From assembly GCA_963790575.1 (NCBI GenBank), contig CAWBPD010000001.1, positions 62,001-126,000 of the forward strand: 64,000 bases of DNA, read 5' to 3'. Each line of letters starts with the position of its first letter. The first letter of the stretch is position 1. The notes beneath the pieces were generated by a model, which was not told the DNA's origin, did not search any database, and saw nothing but the letters and a program-made list of their open reading frames with translations. A program made the position numbers and the translations under genes. This DNA is from CAVTSA01 sp963790575. GTDB lineage: Bacteria > Chloroflexota > Dormibacteria > Dormibacterales > Dormibacteraceae. Positions 35,443 through 44,542 of the stretch are shown here, piece after piece.

Positions 35443-36681
35443 ATGGGAACGGATCGCTCGCTGCGGGTGGCGATGGTATCCGAGCACGCGAGCCCGCTGG
35501 CCACCCTCGGCGGCCCCGACGCCGGGGGCCAGAACGTGCTGGTCGCGGGCCTGGCGCGAGCCCTGGCCGCACAGGGGGTCCAGGTCACGGTCTACACCCG
35601 GAGGGATGCCGCGGATCTGCCCGACCGGGTCGACCTCGCCCCTGGCGTCGGAGTCGTGCACGTTCCCGCGGGGCCGGCGCGGCCGATTCCGAAGGACGAG
35701 CTCCTCCCCTACATGGATGCCTTCGCCGACGAACTCGCCGCCGCCTGGGCCGAGGGTCCGCCGGATTTGGTGCACGCCCACTTCTGGATGTCGGGGCGCG
35801 CCGCGCTGCGGGCCGCTCAACCGCTGGGCCTGCCGGTGGTGCAGACCTTCCACGCCCTGGGCGTCGTCAAGCGGCGGCACCAGGGCGACGCGGACACCAG
35901 CCCGCCCGAGCGCATCCCGGAGGAGCGGCGCATCATCGTGGGCGGCGCCGACTGCGTCCTGGTCACCTGCTCCGACGAGCTGTTCGAGGTGATCCGTCTG
36001 GGCGGCGACCGCTCTCGCATCTCGGTGGTGCCGTGCGGGGTGGATCTGGAGACGTTCCGGCCCCAGGGGCCCCGGATTCGCCGCACGCGCGGGCTGCGGC
36101 GGGTCGTGATCGTGACCCGGCTGGTCGAGCGCAAGGGGATCGGCGATGTGATCGAGGCGCTCGCGGCCGTCCCCGACTGCGAACTGCTGATCGCCGGCGG
36201 CCCACCCGCGGCAGCACTGGCGGAGGACCCTGCGTATCGCGACTTCAGCGCCCGGGCCCGCGGTGCCGGAGTCGCCGACCGGGTCCGCTTTCTGGGCGCG
36301 GTGGAGCACGGGCAGGTCCCGGCCTTGCTGCGGTCGGCGGACGTGGTCGCCTGTGTGCCCTGGTACGAGCCGTTCGGCATGGTGGCGGTGGAGGCACTGG
36401 CCTGTGGGGTGCCGGTGGTGGCCACGGCGGTTGGCGGCCTGGTGGACACCGTGGTCGACCGCGTCACCGGCCTCCACGTGGCGCCGCGCGACCCCCAGGC
36501 GATCGCCCGCGGCCTGAGCACGCTGCTGGACCGCCCGCAACTGCGGGAGGCGATGGGCGGCGCCGGCGCGGCACGCGCCGGCGCACACTACGGATGGCAT
36601 CAGGTGGCGCGGGCCACCAAGGCCGTCTACGAGCGGGTGCTCTCGGCACCGGCGGCGCGGCGCGAAGAGGCGGGAGCGTGA
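35443..36681 (+). CDS. Family 4 glycosyltransferase
   Basis: A 412-residue GT-B enzyme. The N-terminus has VAMVSEHASPLATLGGPDAGGQNV, the sucrose-synthase/MshA-like opening, then HAHFWMSG and VVQTFHALG. The donor half has VIVTRLVERKGIGDVIEAL and WYEPFGMVAVEALACGVPVVATAVGG with the E-x7-E pair. ATG 35443 lies 9 bp after GGAGGGGG; GTG 35437 overlaps the previous stop and is the alternative. The stop shares one base with the gmhA ATG. It is likely to extend the heptose-containing glycan. Confidence 0.9.
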   Translation: MGTDRSLRVAMVSEHASPLATLGGPDAGGQNVLVAGLARALAAQGVQVTVYTRRDAADLPDRVDLAPGVGVVHVPAGPARPIPKDELLPYMDAFADELAAAWAEGPPDLVHAHFWMSGRAALRAAQPLGLPVVQTFHALGVVKRRHQGDADTSPPERIPEERRIIVGGADCVLVTCSDELFEVIRLGGDRSRISVVPCGVDLETFRPQGPRIRRTRGLRRVVIVTRLVERKGIGDVIEALAAVPDCELLIAGGPPAAALAEDPAYRDFSARARGAGVADRVRFLGAVEHGQVPALLRSADVVACVPWYEPFGMVAVEALACGVPVVATAVGGLVDTVVDRVTGLHVAPRDPQAIARGLSTLLDRPQLREAMGGAGAARAGAHYGWHQVARATKAVYERVLSAPAARREEAGA

Positions 36682-37316
36682 TGTCGGACTGGGACCAGCA
36701 CATCGAGGACCACCTCTCGGCCTTGGGACACCTGCCCGCGTGGCGGTCGACGATCGAGAGTTGGGGATCCGACCTGGCCGCACTTTTCCTGCGCGGCGGA
36801 CGCCTCTGCGTGGCCGGCAACGGAGGCAGCGCGGCGGAGGCGCAGCATTTGACCGGTGAGTTGGTGGGCCGCTACCGGGCCGAGCGCCAGCCACTCTGCG
36901 CGGTGGCGCTGCACGCGGAGACCTCGACGCTCTCCGCGATCGCCAACGACTATGGCTGGGAGGAGGCCTACGCGAGGGCGCTGCTGGGGCTCGCGCGCCA
37001 GGGTGACGTGCTGCTCCTGCTCAGCACCTCGGGACGGAGCGCCAACCTGCTGCGCTGCGCCGCCGAGGCGAGACGGGCGGGCATTACGGTCTGGGCCCTC
37101 ACCGGCGCCACGCCCAACCCGCTCCACGAGCACGCCGACCAAGCCATCGGGGTGCCCGGCGGCGTGCCTGTGGTGCAGGAGCTGCACCTGACCCTCATTC
37201 ACCTGCTCTGCGCCGCGATCGACGAGTCACTCGCGGGCGGCGCGATCACGGAGCTGCGCCCGTTGGCCCACGCGACAGCGGGTTTGCGCGACAAGGAGGA
37301 GCGACCATGGCCATGA
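36681..37316 (+). CDS. gmhA: Sedoheptulose-7-phosphate isomerase GmhA (SIS domain)
   Basis: It converts sedoheptulose 7-phosphate to D-glycero-D-manno-heptose 7-phosphate, the first step of the NDP-heptose route. The 211 residues contain the SIS motif CVAGNGGSAAEAQHLTGELVGRY (about residues 45-67), LLLLSTSGRSANLL (about 111-124) and the C-terminal VVQELHLTLIHLLC helix with active-site residues. Length and motifs match GmhA rather than other SIS enzymes. ATG 36681 shares a base with the GT4 stop. The TPP-enzyme start follows within its last codons. Confidence 0.9.
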   Translation: MSDWDQHIEDHLSALGHLPAWRSTIESWGSDLAALFLRGGRLCVAGNGGSAAEAQHLTGELVGRYRAERQPLCAVALHAETSTLSAIANDYGWEEAYARALLGLARQGDVLLLLSTSGRSANLLRCAAEARRAGITVWALTGATPNPLHEHADQAIGVPGGVPVVQELHLTLIHLLCAAIDESLAGGAITELRPLAHATAGLRDKEERPWP

Positions 37317-39101
37317 CCGTCGGGGACCACCTCATCGACCGACTCAGCCAGTGGGGTGTAAAGCAGATCTACGGGTATCCCGGGGACGGGATCAACGGGC
37401 TGCTCGGGCGCGTTCGAGCGGCACACGGACCAGGTGCGGTTCATCCAGGTCCGCCACGAGGAGATGGCGGCCTTCATGGCCTGCGCGCACGCCAAGTTCA
37501 CGGGCGAGGTGGGCGTCTGCTGCGCCACCTCGGGGCCGGGAGCCATCCATCTGCTGAACGGGCTTTACGACGCCAAGCTCGACCACCAGCCGGTGGTCGC
37601 GATCGTGGGTCAGACCTATGTCCGCGCGATGGGCGGCTCGTTCCAGCAGGAGGTGGACCTGCTCTCGCTCTACAAGGACGTGGCCGCCGAATACGTCCAG
37701 CAGGTGGACAATCCGGCGGCCCTGCGCCACGTCGTCGACCGCGCGTTTCGCATCGCGGCCGCCGAGCGCACGGTAACCGCCATCATCATCCCCGCCGACG
37801 TGCAGGAGTGGGACGCCGTGCCCACGCCACCGCATGCCACCCACACCGTCCACAGCGGCGTGGGCTGGAACGACCCCGTGGTGGTGCCGCAGGAGGCCGA
37901 CCTGCGGGCGGCGGCGGACATCCTCAACGACGGCCAGAAGGTCGCGATGCTGGTCGGCGCGGGCGCGCTCCATGCCACCGACGAGGTCATCGCGGTGGCC
38001 GACACGCTCGGCGCCGGCGTCGCCAAGGCCCTGCTCGGCAAGGCCGCGATTCCCGACGACGTCCCCTTCTGCACGGGCAGCATCGGGCTGCTCGGGACCA
38101 AGCCGAGCTGGGACCTGATGCAGGGGTGCGACACGCTCCTGATGGTCGGCACCGGCTTTCCCTACAGCGAGTTCCTGCCCGAGGAGGGCAAGGTCAAAGC
38201 GGTGCAGATCGACATCAAGGCCCGGCAGCAGAGCATTCGCTACCCGGTCGATGTGATCCTGCCTGGCGACTCGCGGGAGACGCTGCGCGCGCTGCAGCCG
38301 CTGCTCCGGCACCACGAGGACCGCAGCTGGCAGGACCAGGTCAAGACGGGCGTGGCCGAGTGGTGGGAGTCGATGGACAAGGAGGGCCAGCCGCAGATGA
38401 CGCCTCACGGCAAGCTGCGGCCACAGGGGCTCTTCCACGCGGCCTCCCCCCGGCTGCCGAACGATTCCATCCTCACCTCGGACTCCGGCTCGGCCGCGAA
38501 CTGGTACGCCCGCCAGATCAAGATCCGGCGCGGGATGAAGGCGTCCCTGTCCGGAAACCTGGCCACCATGCTCCCCGGTGTTCCCTACGCGATCGCGGCC
38601 AAGTTCGCATACCCCGACCGCTGTGTGGTCGCGTTCGTGGGCGACGGCGCCATGCAGATGCTGGACATGAACGAGCTGCTGACCATCGCCCGGCACTACC
38701 CGGAGTGGGCTGACCCGCGGCTGGTGGTCCTGGTGCTCAACAACGGCGACCTGAACCAGGTCACCTGGGAGCAGCGGGTGCTGGCCGGCGACCCCAAGTT
38801 CGAGGTCTCGCAGTCGGTGCCGCCGATGAACTACGCGGCGTTCGCCGAGCAGCTCGGCCTCAGGGGCCTGCGGGTGGAGCAGCCGGATCAGATCGTGCCC
38901 GCCTGGGACGAGGCGCTCAGCGCCGACCGGCCGGTGGTGATCGACGCCGTCACCGACCCCGACGAGCCGCCGCTGCCGCCCCACATCACCTTCGAGCAGG
39001 CGAAAGAGTTCGCGCAGGCGATGCTGAAGGAGCCGGGTGGCATCGGGATCGCGGTCAGCACCTTGAAGGAGAAGGTGCAAGAGACGGTGTCGGGCCGATG
39101 A
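37307..39101 (+). pseudogene. TPP-dependent enzyme (pyruvate oxidase/acetolactate synthase-like), one frameshift
   Basis: The N-terminus (TVGDHLIDRLSQWGVKQIYG, PGDGINGLLG) is in one frame. From about 37410 the rest continues in the next frame (RFIQVRHEEMAAFMACAHAK) to the stop at 39101. Removing one G from GGG at 37406-37408 restores a continuous protein of about 597 residues. All TPP-enzyme parts are present: the catalytic Glu in VRHEEMAAFM, VVAIVGQTY, and VGDGAMQMLDMNELLT...VLNNGDLNQ as the ThDP/Mg motif. This suggests a PoxB-like enzyme whose gene is intact apart from one base, which may be a sequencing artefact. AAGGAGGA precedes ATG 37307 by 6 bp. Confidence 0.82.
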
Positions 39102-39574
39102 GCGCGCTCTCGAGGGGGCTCCTGCGCCTCCTCCCTGGGCGCCGGCGCTCGCCCCTCCAGCGCTATCGGCGCCGGCTCGCCCACGGCGCGTTCCAGCCGG
39201 AGCTCGCGGCCGCGACGGCGGTGGGCGCGGTGGTCACCAGCTTCGAGATCGCGGTCGAACACTACCGAGCCAGCTTCGGCGACCCCTGGATGTGGACACC
39301 GCTCTACATCACGCCGCCCCTGGTGGCGGCCGGGCTGGGAGGCGTGGCCAGCGGGCGGGTCGCCCGCACCGCGCTCCCGGTCACGGGTGCCGCCTACCTG
39401 CTCAACGGTCTGCTCGGGATCTACTTCCACGTGCGCGGGGTCGCACACCGGCCGGGCGGGTGGGGTGAGCCCACCTACAACGTGGTCATGGGTCCGCCCC
39501 TGATGGCCCCCGGCCTGATGACGATGGTCGGCGGCATGGCGCTCCTGGCGGCGGTGCTGAGGAGGACGACATGA
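39098..39574 (+). CDS. Small membrane protein, function unknown
   Basis: A 158-residue protein with about four membrane segments (PELAAATAVGAVVTSFEIAV; PLYITPPLVAAGLGGVAS; ALPVTGAAYLLNGLLGIYF; PGLMTMVGGMALLAAVL) and a basic N-terminus. It overlaps the TPP-enzyme stop and the next gene as ATGA, so it belongs to this operon. Its place before a gluconate-dehydrogenase-like pair suggests a membrane partner for electron transfer, but no haem or Cys motif is visible. Confidence 0.6.
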   Translation: MSALSRGLLRLLPGRRRSPLQRYRRRLAHGAFQPELAAATAVGAVVTSFEIAVEHYRASFGDPWMWTPLYITPPLVAAGLGGVASGRVARTALPVTGAAYLLNGLLGIYFHVRGVAHRPGGWGEPTYNVVMGPPLMAPGLMTMVGGMALLAAVLRRTT

Positions 39575-40302
39575 GCGATCACCTGCGCGAGCCCGAGCAC
39601 CTCCCCAGCCGGCAGCCGGCGCGACGCCTGCTGCCCCGGCAGCGGCGCGGGATCACCCCGCAGATGGTCGGCCGGTATCCCGACTTCGACGTGCTGGCAC
39701 CGTCGATCATCCGGCACTGGGACGAGGTGACGCGGCAGGCGGTGGTGTCGCGCGTGAAGGTGGACCCCAAGTTCCAGTTCTTCTCGCCGCAGGAGGTACC
39801 GACCCTGCGCGCCTTCTGCGACACCGTCACCGAGCAGGCGGAGGAGCCGCGGGTGCCGGTGGTCGAGATGATCGATCACAAGCTGGCCGAGGGCAAGCTG
39901 GACGGCTTTCGCTACGCGACCATGCCGGACGACCGCGAGACCTGGCACACAGCACTCGCCGGCCTCGACTGGACCGCCCGTGAGCGCTACGGCCGCGACA
40001 CCTTCGGGGATCTCCCCGCCGACGCGTGCAGAGGGGTTGTGGACTCGCTCCAGCGCGGCCTCCTCACCGCCGGGCCCTGGGCGCGCCTCGACCCCGCACG
40101 CACCTTCTCGGTCTTGATGCGGGGGGTGGTCTCGGAGTTCTACTCGCACCCTTGGGCCTGGAACGAGATCGGCTTCGCGGGCCCGGCCTACCCTCGCGGG
40201 TTCATGCGTTTCGGCGCGCTCTCCACCGAGGAGCCTTACGAGACGGCGGACCGGGTCAACCGGGACGTGGTCCGCGACGTCGAGGTGCGGGGCCTGCCAT
40301 GA
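39571..40302 (+). CDS. Gluconate 2-dehydrogenase subunit 3 family protein
   Basis: A 243-residue protein of the small-subunit family that accompanies GMC-type sugar dehydrogenases. Family features are FFSPQEVPTLRAFCDTVTEQ (about residues 70-90), DHKLAEGKLDGFRYATMPDD and the C-terminal VVSEFYSHPWAWNEIGFAGPAYPRG. No twin-arginine signal is evident at the N-terminus, unlike many periplasmic members. The next gene encodes the matching flavoprotein and overlaps by 4 bp. Confidence 0.85.
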   Translation: MSDHLREPEHLPSRQPARRLLPRQRRGITPQMVGRYPDFDVLAPSIIRHWDEVTRQAVVSRVKVDPKFQFFSPQEVPTLRAFCDTVTEQAEEPRVPVVEMIDHKLAEGKLDGFRYATMPDDRETWHTALAGLDWTARERYGRDTFGDLPADACRGVVDSLQRGLLTAGPWARLDPARTFSVLMRGVVSEFYSHPWAWNEIGFAGPAYPRGFMRFGALSTEEPYETADRVNRDVVRDVEVRGLP

Positions 40303-41945
40303 GGGGCGGTCTCCTGCGGGCGGCCCGCCCGATCGAGGAGAACGACTCGCGATGGCTCCTCGACCCACACCGGCGCGACGTCCCCGGCCGCGAGCGCATG
40401 CGGCATTACGACGACGACGACGAGGTCGACCTCTGCATCGTAGGGGCGGGCGCCGGAGGTTCGGTGCTCGCGCAGAGGCTGGCCCGGCGCGGCTGGCGGA
40501 TCGTGGTGCTCGAGGTGGGGCCGTTCTGGAATCCCGACACCGACTGGGTGAGCGATGAGGCCGGCTCCCACAACCTCTACTGGACGCAGCCCAGGGTGAT
40601 CGGCGGCGAGGATCCGGTCGAGTTGGGCAAGAACAACTCCGGCCGCGGGGTGGGGGGCTCGATGATCCACTACGCCGGCTACCTCCCCCGCTTCCACCCC
40701 TCGGATTTCCGGACCTTGAGCGAGGACGGCGTGGGCGCCGACTGGCCGATCGGCTACCAGGACGTGGTCCACCACTACGAGCGCGTCGAGCGCGAGTGCC
40801 CGGTGGCGGGGCAGGACTGGCCGTGGGGCTATCCACACAGCTACCCGCACGCGCCGCACCCGGTGAGCCTGCAAGCCGACTTGCTCTGGAAGGGCGCCGA
40901 GGCGATGGGAATCGAGATGCGGGTGGGGCCGGTCGGGATCACCAACGGACGCTTCGGGAACCGGCCGCACTGTATCTACCGGGGCCTCTGCCTGCAGGGG
41001 TGCAAGGTGGGCGCCAAGGCGAGCCCCCTGGTGACGCACATCCCGGACGCGCTCGAGCACGGGGTCGAGATCCGAGCCGGCTGCATGGCCTGCCACATCC
41101 CGGTCAGCGACGAGGGCCGCGCGCAGGGCGTGGAGTACGCGACATCTGACGGCAGCCAGCACCGGCAGCGCGCGCGGGTGGTGGCGGTCGCCGGGTACTC
41201 GATCGAGACCTCGCGCCTGCTGCTGCTGTCCGCGCAGCGCGGGTTTCCTCATGGGCTCTGCAACAACGAGGACCAGGTCGGGCGCTACGTGATGGTGCAG
41301 GGCGCTCCTCAGGTCGCGGGTCGCTTCCCGGACGAGATCCGGATGTGGAAGGCGCCACCGCCCGAGGTCTCCTCGGAGCAGTTCTACGAGACCGACTCCA
41401 CGCGTGGGTTCGCCCGCGGCTTCTCGATCCAGACCGTCTCGCCGCTGCCCATCGCCTGGGCCGAACACGTCCTCGCCGAAGGGCACTGGGGCGCGTCGCT
41501 CCGCGAATACATGCGCGACTACAACCACTGGGCGGTGGCGGGGGTGCTGAACGAGCTGCTCCCGCTCGCGGAGAACCGCGTCACGCTGTCGGACGACAAA
41601 GACCCCCTCGGCCTCCAGATCGCGCGCATGGACTACACGCAGTGCGAGAACGATCGCAAGAACATCGCCTACTCGACCCAGCTGCTGCAGGAGCTCTGGA
41701 AGGAGGCCGGCGCCCAGGACACACTGGCCATCGACCGCTACGCGCACCTGATCGGCGGCTGCCGGATGGGCACCGCTCCGGAGAACAGCGTCTGCGACCA
41801 AGACCAGCGGGCGTGGGCGGTCTCCAACCTCTATCTCGCCGATGGCAGCGTGTGTCCGACGCAGGGCTCTGCCAACCCGGCCTTGACCATCATGGCGCTG
41901 AGCTCGCGCCTCGCCGACCGCCTCGCCAGCGGGCTGGCGCGATGA
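40299..41945 (+). CDS. GMC-family FAD oxidoreductase (gluconate 2-dehydrogenase-like)
   Basis: A 548-residue flavoprotein. It has CIVGAGAGGSVLAQRLARRGW (FAD-binding, about residues 45-65), GRGVGGSMIHYAGY and a Cys cluster HCIYRGLCLQGCKVGAKAS. The C-terminal HLIGGCRMG and ADGSVCPTQGSANPALTIMAL are GMC signatures holding the catalytic His. Substrates are sugars, sugar acids or other alcohols. The gene is paired with a subunit-3 gene, and its stop overlaps the start of the antiporter operon. No cytochrome c subunit is nearby, so the electron acceptor is unknown. Confidence 0.88.
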   Translation: MRGGLLRAARPIEENDSRWLLDPHRRDVPGRERMRHYDDDDEVDLCIVGAGAGGSVLAQRLARRGWRIVVLEVGPFWNPDTDWVSDEAGSHNLYWTQPRVIGGEDPVELGKNNSGRGVGGSMIHYAGYLPRFHPSDFRTLSEDGVGADWPIGYQDVVHHYERVERECPVAGQDWPWGYPHSYPHAPHPVSLQADLLWKGAEAMGIEMRVGPVGITNGRFGNRPHCIYRGLCLQGCKVGAKASPLVTHIPDALEHGVEIRAGCMACHIPVSDEGRAQGVEYATSDGSQHRQRARVVAVAGYSIETSRLLLLSAQRGFPHGLCNNEDQVGRYVMVQGAPQVAGRFPDEIRMWKAPPPEVSSEQFYETDSTRGFARGFSIQTVSPLPIAWAEHVLAEGHWGASLREYMRDYNHWAVAGVLNELLPLAENRVTLSDDKDPLGLQIARMDYTQCENDRKNIAYSTQLLQELWKEAGAQDTLAIDRYAHLIGGCRMGTAPENSVCDQDQRAWAVSNLYLADGSVCPTQGSANPALTIMALSSRLADRLASGLAR

Positions 41946-42412
41946 GAGGGCGGGCGCTATGGGCGGTGGTGGTGGGGCTGGTGCTGCTCGGCCTCTGGCT
42001 GCTGCTCCTGAGCACGACCGCGATCCCGGAGGTGCTGGCCGGCGTGGGGGCGGCGGCGCTGGCGATGGTGGCCGGAATCGCGGCGGTGCGCACCACCGGC
42101 TCCCGGTTCCGCCCCCGAGCGGCCTGGCTGTGGGGGCTGCGGCGTCTGCCGTGGCTGGTTGCGACCGACTCCGGGCTTGCCGCCCGGGTGCTGGTGCGCG
42201 CCATCGCCCGCCGTCCTTCGGAGAGCCGCTACATCGCGCTCGGACCTCTGCCGATCGCTGGCTCGCAGCCGCGGGTGGTAGCCCGGCGCGCGGTCTACAC
42301 GGTCGCCTGCTCGCTGCCGCCGGGGACCATCGTGGTGGGCCTCGACGAGGAAACGCAGAGCGTGCTGCTCCATCAACTGGTGCGCGTCCACCGGACCTGG
42401 GGCTGGATCTGA
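41942..42412 (+). CDS. mnhE: Mrp-type antiporter subunit MnhE
   Basis: A 156-residue membrane protein with two or three N-terminal spans (ALWAVVVGLVLLGLWLLLL; VLAGVGAAALAMVAGIAAV). A cytosolic C-terminal part contains VVARRAVYTVACSLPPGTIVVGLDEETQSVLLHQL, matching the SLTPGT-like region of MnhE/MrpE and MbhA. It is first of seven consecutive subunit genes (E-F-G-DUF4040-B-C-D). It overlaps the preceding oxidoreductase gene as ATGA. Confidence 0.82.
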   Translation: MRGRALWAVVVGLVLLGLWLLLLSTTAIPEVLAGVGAAALAMVAGIAAVRTTGSRFRPRAAWLWGLRRLPWLVATDSGLAARVLVRAIARRPSESRYIALGPLPIAGSQPRVVARRAVYTVACSLPPGTIVVGLDEETQSVLLHQLVRVHRTWGWI

Positions 42413-42413
42413 A

Positions 42414-42665
42414 GTGAGCGTCTGGTACGCGGCCGCGCTGCTGCTAATCCTGGCGCAGACACAGCTGCTCTGGCGCCTGGCGCGCGGGCAGTTGCTGGGG
42501 GCGATCGCCGCGCTCCAGGCGGCCGCGGTGCTCTCGGTCCTGGCCCTGATGTGCCTTTCCGAAGGCATGGGCCAGCCGTCCTTCCTCGACCTCGCGGTCG
42601 CGCTGGCGTTGCTGGTGGCGCCGGGCGGGCTCGTGTTCGCGCGCTTTCTGGAGCGCTGGGCGTGA
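42414..42665 (+). CDS. mnhF: Mrp-type antiporter subunit MnhF
   Basis: An 83-residue protein with three membrane spans (YAAALLLILAQTQLLWRLA; QLLGAIAALQAAAVLSVLALMCL; FLDLAVALALLVAPGGLVFARFL), the size and topology of MrpF/MbhB. GTG 42414 starts one base after the mnhE stop, and its end overlaps mnhG. Assignment rests mainly on gene order and topology. Confidence 0.75.
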   Translation: MSVWYAAALLLILAQTQLLWRLARGQLLGAIAALQAAAVLSVLALMCLSEGMGQPSFLDLAVALALLVAPGGLVFARFLERWA

Positions 42666-43028
42666 CCGTCGTCGCGGGTCTGGCGGTGATGCTGCTGCTG
42701 GGGCTGGCGCATGGTGGTGGGCTGGGGATGCGCGCTCGGCGTGACGGTGGTCCCGCGAGACCTGGACCGCCTGCACTTCCTGAGCCCGCTCACCGCGATC
42801 GCGGTCCCCGCCGTGGGCGTCGCGATCGCCATCCACGAGTCGCCGATCTCGATCGCGGGTGCCAAGGTGCTGGTGATCTTCGGGGTCCTGCTCGTCTCAG
42901 GCCCGGTCACCGGCCATGCGCTGGCCCGCGCGGAGCGCATCCGGACCGCCGGCGACTGGCGGCCGAGTGCCGAGGAGCAGGAGGTGGGGCACCGGGAAGC
43001 CTCGCGGGTGGAAGGAGCGCGCCGATGA
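42662..43028 (+). pseudogene. mnhG: Mrp-type antiporter subunit MnhG, one frameshift
   Basis: The start (GTG 42662, TVVAGLAVMLLLGLA) and the rest (VVGWGCALGVTVVPRDLDRLHFLSPLTAIAVPAVGVAI) are in different frames. Dropping one C near 42708-42710 joins them into about 121 residues with the MnhG pattern: a first span, the DRLH motif, then two further spans and a charged tail. All neighbours are intact or carry the same kind of single-base defect, so an artefact is plausible. Confidence 0.7.
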
Positions 43029-43270
43029 TCCCGGGCGCCGTCCAGCTGGTGGCGCTGGCGCTCGTCGCCGCCTCTGGCAGCGCGGTGGTGCTGACCCGCC
43101 GGCCCGTGCAGCAGGTGGTGGTCTTGAGCTTCTTCGGCCTGCAGCTGTCGGTGCTCTTCTTGAGCTTCGCGGCTCCCGACGTGGCCCTGTCCGCGATCAC
43201 GGTCAGCGCGGTGGCGCTGCCGCTGATGATCCTCCTCGCCCTGGCCCGGATCCGGAGGCAGAGCAAGTGA
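43025..43270 (+). CDS. DUF4040/MbhD-like subunit (equivalent to part of MnhA C-terminus)
   Basis: An 81-residue protein with three membrane spans (VQLVALALVAASGSAVVLT; QVVVLSFFGLQLSVLFLSFAAPDVALSAITV; VALPLMILLALARI). The APDVALSAITV segment is the signature shared by MbhD and the C-terminal part of MnhA. ATG 43025 overlaps the mnhG stop; its stop overlaps the next GTG. Its presence as a separate small gene is typical of Mbh-like Mrp modules. Confidence 0.75.
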   Translation: MIPGAVQLVALALVAASGSAVVLTRRPVQQVVVLSFFGLQLSVLFLSFAAPDVALSAITVSAVALPLMILLALARIRRQSK

Positions 43271-44020
43271 GCCCGTCGGTCCGCCGCATCCTCTTCGTGG
43301 TCGGCGCCGTGCCGCTCGCCGGCCTGCTGGCGTGGGGTATCGGCGGACTGCCCGGATTCGGCCACTACCCGGGGCCCTACGGACAGCTGGTGGCCAAGCT
43401 CTCGGTGCCGCTGCGCAACGCGACCGACGTCGTGACCGCGGTCAACCTCGACTTCCGGGGCCTGGACACGATGGGGGAGGAGTTCATCCTCTTCATCTCG
43501 GTGACGGCGGTGGCGGTCCTCCTTCGCCGCCAGCGTGAGGAGATCGAGGAGTCGGGCGAGGACGAGCATCCGGGCCGCGTCTCGCCGGCGCGAGACGACG
43601 GGCTGCTCCTCTTCGGTGTGGGGCTCGCTTCGGTCGTGGTGCTGTTCGGCGTCTACCTGGTGACGCATGGGCAGCTGACCCCCGGTGGCGGCTTCCAGGG
43701 CGGCGCCGTGCTCGCCTCCGCGCTGCTGCTCATCTACCTGGTGGCGGGGTACCCGGCGATCAAGCGGCTGGCCCCGATCGGGCCTTCTTGAGCTCGGGGA
43801 CGGAGTCGGCGCCGCCGGCTTCGTGGTGGTCGGGATGGCCGCGGTGGCGGTCGGCGCCGTCTTCCTCGAGAACTTCCTCCCTGCGGGCGAGAGCGGCCTC
43901 ATCAACTCCTCGGGAACGATGCCGGTGATCTACCTGTTCGTGGGTTTGGAGGTCGCCACCGGGTTCACGTTGGTCCTGGCTGAGTTCCTGGAGCAGCTCA
44001 ACGTGGTGAAGGAGGGCTAG
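43267..44020 (+). pseudogene. mnhB: Fused MbhE-like/MnhB antiporter subunit, one frameshift
   Basis: The N-terminal about 90 residues (RRILFVVGAVPLAGLLAWG; NLDFRGLDTMGEEFILFISVTAVAVLL) resemble MbhE, the extreme C-terminus of MnhA. MnhB follows (LFGVYLVTHGQLTPGGGFQGGAVLASALLLIYLVAG). Near 43780-43784 the frame shifts; dropping one base gives APIGLLELGDGVGAAGF and a full MnhB C-terminus ending at 44020. The joined protein is about 250 residues. The GTPGGGFQGG-type motif is the MnhB hallmark. Confidence 0.75.
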
Positions 44021-44022
44021 CG

Positions 44023-44370
44023 ATGCTGACCTGGGCCCCCTACGCGGTGGCGGCCTGGCTGTTTCTGGCCGGGCTGTACGGGATCGTCACCAGCCGGCAC
44101 CTGGTGCACCTCATCGTCTGCATCACGGTGGTCCAGGCGTCCACCTATGTCCTGCTGCTCTCGGTGGGCTACCGGCAGGGCGCGGCGGCGCCGATCTACG
44201 CGTCCCTGCCCCTCCACACACCGACTGTGGATGCGGTGGTGCAGGCCCTCTGCCTGACCGACGTGGTGGTGGAGGTGACGGTGGCCGCGGTGCTCCTGTC
44301 GCTGGCCGTGCAGGCCCACAAGCGGTTCGGCACGCTAGACCCGGCGGAACTCCGTCCGCTCCAGGGATGA
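44023..44370 (+). CDS. mnhC: Mrp-type antiporter subunit MnhC (NuoK-like)
   Basis: A 115-residue protein with three membrane spans, homologous to NuoK. LVHLIVCITVVQASTYVLLLSVGY is followed by VDAVVQALCLTDVVVEVTVAAVLLSLAVQAHKRFG, close to the MnhC pattern DPLPQALVLTAIVI-x-A. It starts 2 bp after the mnhB stop. It is followed by the duplicated 139-bp element and then mnhD. Confidence 0.83.
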   Translation: MLTWAPYAVAAWLFLAGLYGIVTSRHLVHLIVCITVVQASTYVLLLSVGYRQGAAAPIYASLPLHTPTVDAVVQALCLTDVVVEVTVAAVLLSLAVQAHKRFGTLDPAELRPLQG

Positions 44371-44403
44371 ATATAGGGGCCGCGGCCGAAAAGGCCCGAC
44401 GGA

Positions 44404-44542
44404 TCTGGAACGCCCATGCGGCACATCTGCTGCGTTGCCGCCTGTGATGCTCGCTCGTGAGGGGACGACCGCACTCGCTGCGCTTCTCGGCCGCGCCTGG
44501 CAGCTGCACCAGCTGGCCGCCCCATCTCTCGCCGGGTTTCCG
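44404..44542 (+). repeat. Duplicated 139-bp leader element, copy 1
   Basis: Comparing bases with 57016-57154 gives 125 identities in 139 without gaps. The shared region runs from the gap after mnhC into the N-terminal codons of mnhD. Weaker similarity extends about 35 bp upstream to the previous stop codon in both places. It has no terminal repeats or target-site duplication visible to me. Confidence 0.85.

Noticed and set aside
40236..41801. 521-codon antisense frame opposite the GMC oxidoreductase
   Set aside because: Codon shadow of the real gene, with repetitive Arg/Val/His composition.
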